Assembly: GCF_000516985.1 (NCBI RefSeq)
Contig: NW_006917092.1
Location: 5,275,924-5,339,923 of the forward strand
Reading direction: 5' to 3'
DNA from: Pestalotiopsis fici W106-1
Taxonomy: Eukaryota; Ascomycota; Sordariomycetes; Amphisphaeriales; Sporocadaceae
DNA: 64,000 nt
The notes beneath the pieces were generated by a model, which searched no databases, was not told the DNA's origin, and saw only the letters and a program-made list of their open reading frames with translations. Shown piece after piece: positions 59,501 through 64,000 of this stretch. Each line of letters starts with the position of its first letter. The stretch's first letter is position 1. The position numbers were made by a program, and so were the translations under genes.

Positions 59501-60276
59501 ACCTGAGGCAAGAGCTTGGCGACCTCATCGAGGCTAGCTTTGGAGTGCAACCACTCCCAAATGCCGCCGAAGAATCGCAGCAAGGCAAAGACGTTATCAT
59601 GGTCGATGCCGCGGAGATCACTGTTGCTCCTCATGACGAAGAAGAGGATGCAGAACACGAAATCGACGAGCAAGTCGATGTGGTCATGACAGAACCACTT
59701 GAAGAAAATCAGGAGGATCTCGATGAGAGCCAAGAAGAAGAGCGCAGCATTGAGGTCAGCACTTTGGAAAAGGGAGAGCCCGCCCCTGTCACGGAATCCG
59801 CTCCACAGCCTTCAGTGGGAGTTGGTATTGAGAAGGACGAGGCCATGTCAGAAGGCGTGACAAGTGGCAATGCGCCTGACACGCCGCCCGCCACAAACGG
59901 CTACGTGGCTGCAGCGCCATCGTCATTGCCAGGACCGCCTACTCCTCCGCAGTCTAACGGAAGCTTATCTCAGGAACAAGTCAATATTCTTACAGATGGC
60001 GGTGTTCCTTGGTACCTGAAGGAGTTCGATCCCATAGGCACTTCTGCAGTGGCCGAACCCAATACAGGCGAAGAGCTGCTGCGCAGTCATAGCGAGGCGC
60101 TTACAGAGATGGATGAGGACGAACTCAAGGGACTCGGAGTCGACTTTCACAGCACTTCGAGCATGGCCGTGTCGCCGATTAGTACCTCGAATGTCGAGCA
60201 AGCGGCCTTTGGGTCCGCAAAGAAATCGGCCAAGTCTAAAAAGAGGAAGCCGACAACTTACCGAGGGCGGAGATGA
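56584..60276 (+). CDS. NTO1: NTO1/BRPF-type PHD-finger protein of the NuA3 histone acetyltransferase complex
   Basis: Exons 56584-58044, 58098-59128 and 59184-60276 give 1194 residues; the start ATG has context TCACCATGG. After a disordered Arg/Ser-rich N-terminus, an enhancer-of-polycomb-like segment (about 255-400) includes VEYDMDEQDDMWL. A C4HC3 PHD finger begins at Cys435 (CAICDDGDCENTNAIVFCDG, then CDLAVHQECYGVPF). A Zn knuckle and an extended PHD follow (CIFCPNSDGAFKQT, then CYICQQQMGACIQCGNKSCY, HVTCARRAKL). This PZP module binds the histone H3 tail. A long helical region follows, then an acidic stretch and a Lys-rich end. In yeast, Nto1 is the scaffold that links the Sas3 acetyltransferase to chromatin. 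No bromodomain motif is evident after the PZP module, consistent with yeast Nto1 rather than animal BRPFs. Confidence 0.93.
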
Positions 60277-63200
60277 GATGTCTGTATAAATATCTTTGCA
60301 AGCCGATTTTCTTCTTTCTTTCTTTTTTTGTCTTGATTTATTTTTATCCAGTGGGAAGCCTACAAGCGTGTACTGGGCCATAGAACGTGGTTTCCTCAGA
60401 GGCAGTATGGAGTTCAGAAGGGGTTTTGCGCACACAAACAATGGCTTTTTTGACATTTTTGCCTGCATACCCCCTCAGGCTGGCGTTTTAAGGGGAACCA
60501 ATGGCCTGTTGAGACGGGACCTATTTGCTGCGGGTTCAAAACGTGCGTTTTCTTGATACTTATAATACGACAACAATCATCCAAGTCTACAATAAGTGCC
60601 CAGCTTGTAGGAGTGAATAAATGAAAAGCAGTAGACCATTAAAAGGGGAAGTATGCACGCTAGGCGAAAGCAAAGACGAAGCATGAGAGATATGGCATTA
60701 ACAGTGGATCTATGCATGTTGAAACTCTCTGAAAAGGGGATGAGGCCGATATTCTCGTCACCTTGCGGTATGGCTCACTACCCAAGGGGATGACATCCAG
60801 AGTTTACATGCTGACCGAGATAGAAGCTGCCATGGAAACTGCCTAGTCTCTCTTGTAGTCTCACCGGTTCCCCAAAGCTGACAACAACATCTCAGCTTCC
60901 TGGATGTTTGCAGTTGTCCCAAGAATCCAGACCTGCCCAATGAGTTTTGTCTGATGTAAAAGGAGGGGGGAAGCACAAACCAATAAGAAGAACCCTACCT
61001 GCAAGCTTCGGGCTCAGCATTCTTTCTTGTACGATATCCCTCTTCTCCAATTGCCCTCCCCCAAAGGAAAGACACACCCTAATCAATTTTGGCACCAAAA
61101 CTTGGAAGGAGGGGTGGTGTATTGTGTGAGTTGGCAAAAAAAAGGGTTCTTGTTTTCGCCCTATCCTGTGGGTGGTTACGAAATGTGTGCTGCGGCCTTT
61201 GCATGAAGATACGTCCACGTGATGTGTGTGTGTGCTACGATACTGGATTTCGGAGATGAGTGTTTTACATGATTAGAAATGCACATTGCGTCAACAGTCC
61301 AATTTCCACGGTAAGAGTTATATATATATATAAGGCTCTGGGGGAAAGATAGAGAGGGGGGCATGCGCATATAAGAATCTTCTCAGCGTGAGCGGCATCA
61401 TCTTTGGTGACTAAGCTTGATTCTGTTCAATTTGCAGAGACTGAACAATGGCTGCCGGCTTCATAAGAGGTATGAATCATTTTATTAACAACATGAACAT
61501 GTTTTATCTTTGCGCTGCGAATATTGTAAACAAAGTGAAAAATGGGCGGTAATGGCTGCTCAGAAATATGCCAAGAGCGACAAGTCCCGGAGCCGGTGAC
61601 CGTTGACACGGAGGCGTTGGCGGTCGGGGGATGATTGACGCCGCCCGAAGCCCTTGTCTGGGCATGGGAAAAGACCTTGTACTTTGAATGATACGCTGGC
61701 GAATAAGGGCAGAGAAATGTGCTGTCAACTCTTGGTGGTGGTGGAGTGGTAAAGAAACCAGGGCAATTTACTGTTATGTATTTGGTGACGATTGAACTAT
61801 TTAGCAGCTGGGCGATCAGATTGTGACATGTATAAAGTATGAGACTCTAGGAAAGTCTGCTTTTCTCTCTCTCTATATATACGCAATTTGAAATGCTGTA
61901 GCATTGATAGTGAATAACAGCTTTTTCCTCTACTTGAACGTAGTGAATGCTGTTAGGCAGCACAAACGACAAGAGCTTGATTTCGGATGATGGCGCGAGT
62001 TGAGATCGACAGAGTCTACTGCTGCACATAAACGAGGTGTCGTGATGATCATCGTAGAGGCATATCATCTAGCGTGTAGATGAGCTCGGTTAGGGAGGGT
62101 TTGATAAGCAGGTGATATAGTAGACTGCGTGCAGGTTAGTTGTATTGCGCGGGGTGGACAACGGGATGGATGCGGCTACCATCCCTGGGTGACATCGATC
62201 GAGCGGGTTAGGGGTCCGGAATGGAAACTGTTGGGGGGACGAGCTACGTCTTTTGGGGGGTTACGCATGACCAGTACGAATACAGACAGAGTCGGATGAT
62301 TATGACTGAGGCTGTGTGTATTCCACCAAAATTTGACGTGTTGTTCGCATAATGAGGGGAATACCTGCCTATACTACTACGACTACCTGTACGGACCTAC
62401 CCAGGTAGGTTTTACTGACTACACGAGTTTGGTCAGATACGTACATCGCTTGCTTGAGAACTACATGGCCCCATACAGTAGCTATATCAATTGATCTTCA
62501 CTTCAAAACCCTGACGACTTGACTCCGATCCACGTATGAAAAGAGAGGGAAAAGAAGGGGATGCGGGGCAATTTGGGGGATCTGTAAAGAGGCCAGACCG
62601 TCCACCACTGCCAGCACTGCCAGCACTTTGCCAGCTAGCACATCTGTCGGACTCTAGGTCAGCGGTCGGTCAGTCGGTCGGTTGGTCGTCCGTTCAAATC
62701 CAACAAATGCAACAAAAAACGATCACCCCGCCTAGGCGATGTTGTCATGTGTGGAGACGCGAAACCAGGTGAGTGGCCAATGCAAAGAAACGGGCTTGCT
62801 TTGGTGTCTCCCACTAAAGTTTAGGCCGGCTCTTTTTTTGCTCATTGGCATCAGTGCATTTGCAGTTTGCAGTCTGTAGTTCTGGCTAGACGGTGCGAGA
62901 GGGAAAACAGACGTCGGGCAAATCAAGGGACCTGAACCACGACGCCAAGTGGACTTGCGTACATTAGCAGGATGCGAGAGTTGGCTTGGGGATCTGTGTG
63001 CCGGCTCAATTAGCTTCAGGAGATTGCGGAAGTCTGAAGATCGCTCCTCCTCCTCCTCTTGTTCCCAAAGAAGGGGGGGATGCGGCGCCATGTGAAAAGA
63101 GATATCGCTGCTCTGAGCTCTGGGAAGGAAATAAAACCAAAGCAGAGTTGCTAATTGATCTCGAGATTACAGACAGCCAAATCGAAAAGAAGCTTGGACT

Positions 63201-64000
63201 GGATTGGGCTGGGACAAGACCCGAAGTAGAAGTAGTAGTAGTAATCAGAGCAAGGATCTATTCTCGGTCAGGTCAAGTAATGGTCTTGTAATATCAAGGC
63301 GGCTACCTTATTTATTATACACAACAGTTGCTCCCTGTAGCTACATTATGGTTCTGGTTCTAGGATTACGTACAGTAAAAAGGGCCTGCAAGCAAGCGCC
63401 CAAGGATATCTGGACCCTGGCAGCACTTGAAACCAAGTCAGTCTGTCCGATGTTGGTGTCCTGTATCATGGCATTCTGCCCGCTCTGTTGAATTGCATTG
63501 AAAGAAAGCGGGATGAGGAGCAAGCCCTGATAGGCACACGCTCAACTCATCACCCGCCCTCACCTTGGGCGTATCAAGGCTGTCGGCCAACCATGATTAC
63601 ATGTCCTTGTCCCCTTGTCAGAAATATGAATGGACAGAAGCTTGACCTCGGTGCGTACCCGGGCGCGTGTGCAAGACGACCTGCAGGAGGCAAGATGCAA
63701 CATGAAGCTTCTACTGCTTTGTACAAAGGGCAGAAGACTGCGATAGCACCGAGACTAGAGGCGAATCCAAGCCAACCGAGTAGTTGTGACAGTTATTTTA
63801 CGGGCGGTCTGCATGCAAGGAGCGGTCATTCTGTGGAAGTTCCTGTGAATACACCTCCACGCACCAATGTGCCCGCTTATTCCAAGTACTTTGGCTGGCT
63901 GACCACAGGCTGCGATGTGTCTATGAATAGGCAGCATATCCATATCACAAGGCATCATCATCATTGCTGCACGTATACGGCACTGTTGAATCCGGGGTTA
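60277..64000. other. Gene-free right end of the window
   Basis: No frame here has a recognisable domain. Short simple repeats occur: TA units near 61320-61332, CT units near 61863-61875, and a GGTCGGTC-type run near 62660-62690. No RNA gene was found. The next gene must start or end beyond the right edge. Confidence 0.55.

Overview
The window looks like nuclear DNA of a filamentous ascomycete, probably Sordariomycetes and perhaps Hypocreales. Genes are separate transcription units with short GT-AG introns (about 40-190 nt). Protein families are typical of moulds: a SIP3-type sterol-transfer protein, an F-box protein, a DUF2457-type acidic protein, a secreted tyrosinase and a secreted intradiol dioxygenase. 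Universal eukaryotic genes are also present: SAR1, the ATP synthase delta subunit, NTO1/BRPF and an intron-containing tRNA-Thr. I cannot fix the genus from the sequence alone.

Layout. 1-3657: 3' part of a SIP3/LAM-family membrane-contact protein, cut by the left edge. 3658-7086: gene-free, with 13 directly oriented copies of a ~32-bp repeat embedded in shuffled longer blocks. 7087-9087: F-box protein. 9909-11141 (-): thermolysin-family (M4) metalloprotease of bacterial type. 13031-14681 (-): five-exon HSL-type alpha/beta hydrolase. 15695-18223 (-): leucine-rich-repeat protein. 18224-30540: a 12.3-kb stretch with no gene I can support. 30541-33129 (-): cysteine-rich zinc-finger/coiled-coil gene whose long frame is interrupted by an in-frame TAG. 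33316-33860 (-): a possible small gene. 33976-34785 (-): ATP16. 34786-41325: second gene-poor stretch, ending in a likely long leader. 41326-43617: DUF2457-type protein. 44611-45626: SAR1. 46995-49486: patatin-domain lipase. 49842-49934 (-): tRNA-Thr(UGU). 50982-52225: secreted intradiol dioxygenase-like protein. 53328-54876: secreted tyrosinase. 56584-60276: NTO1/BRPF-type PHD protein. 60277-64000: no gene seen.

Most genes are unrelated housekeeping or regulatory loci and I see no biosynthetic cluster. Two neighbouring secreted enzymes could work together: a tyrosinase (phenol to catechol/o-quinone) and an intradiol ring-cleavage dioxygenase (catechol to muconate type), both reading rightward about 1.1 kb apart. 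The observations most worth following up are the repeat array at 4.0-6.3 kb, the TAG-interrupted zinc-finger gene, the two large gene-free blocks and the bacterial-type protease.
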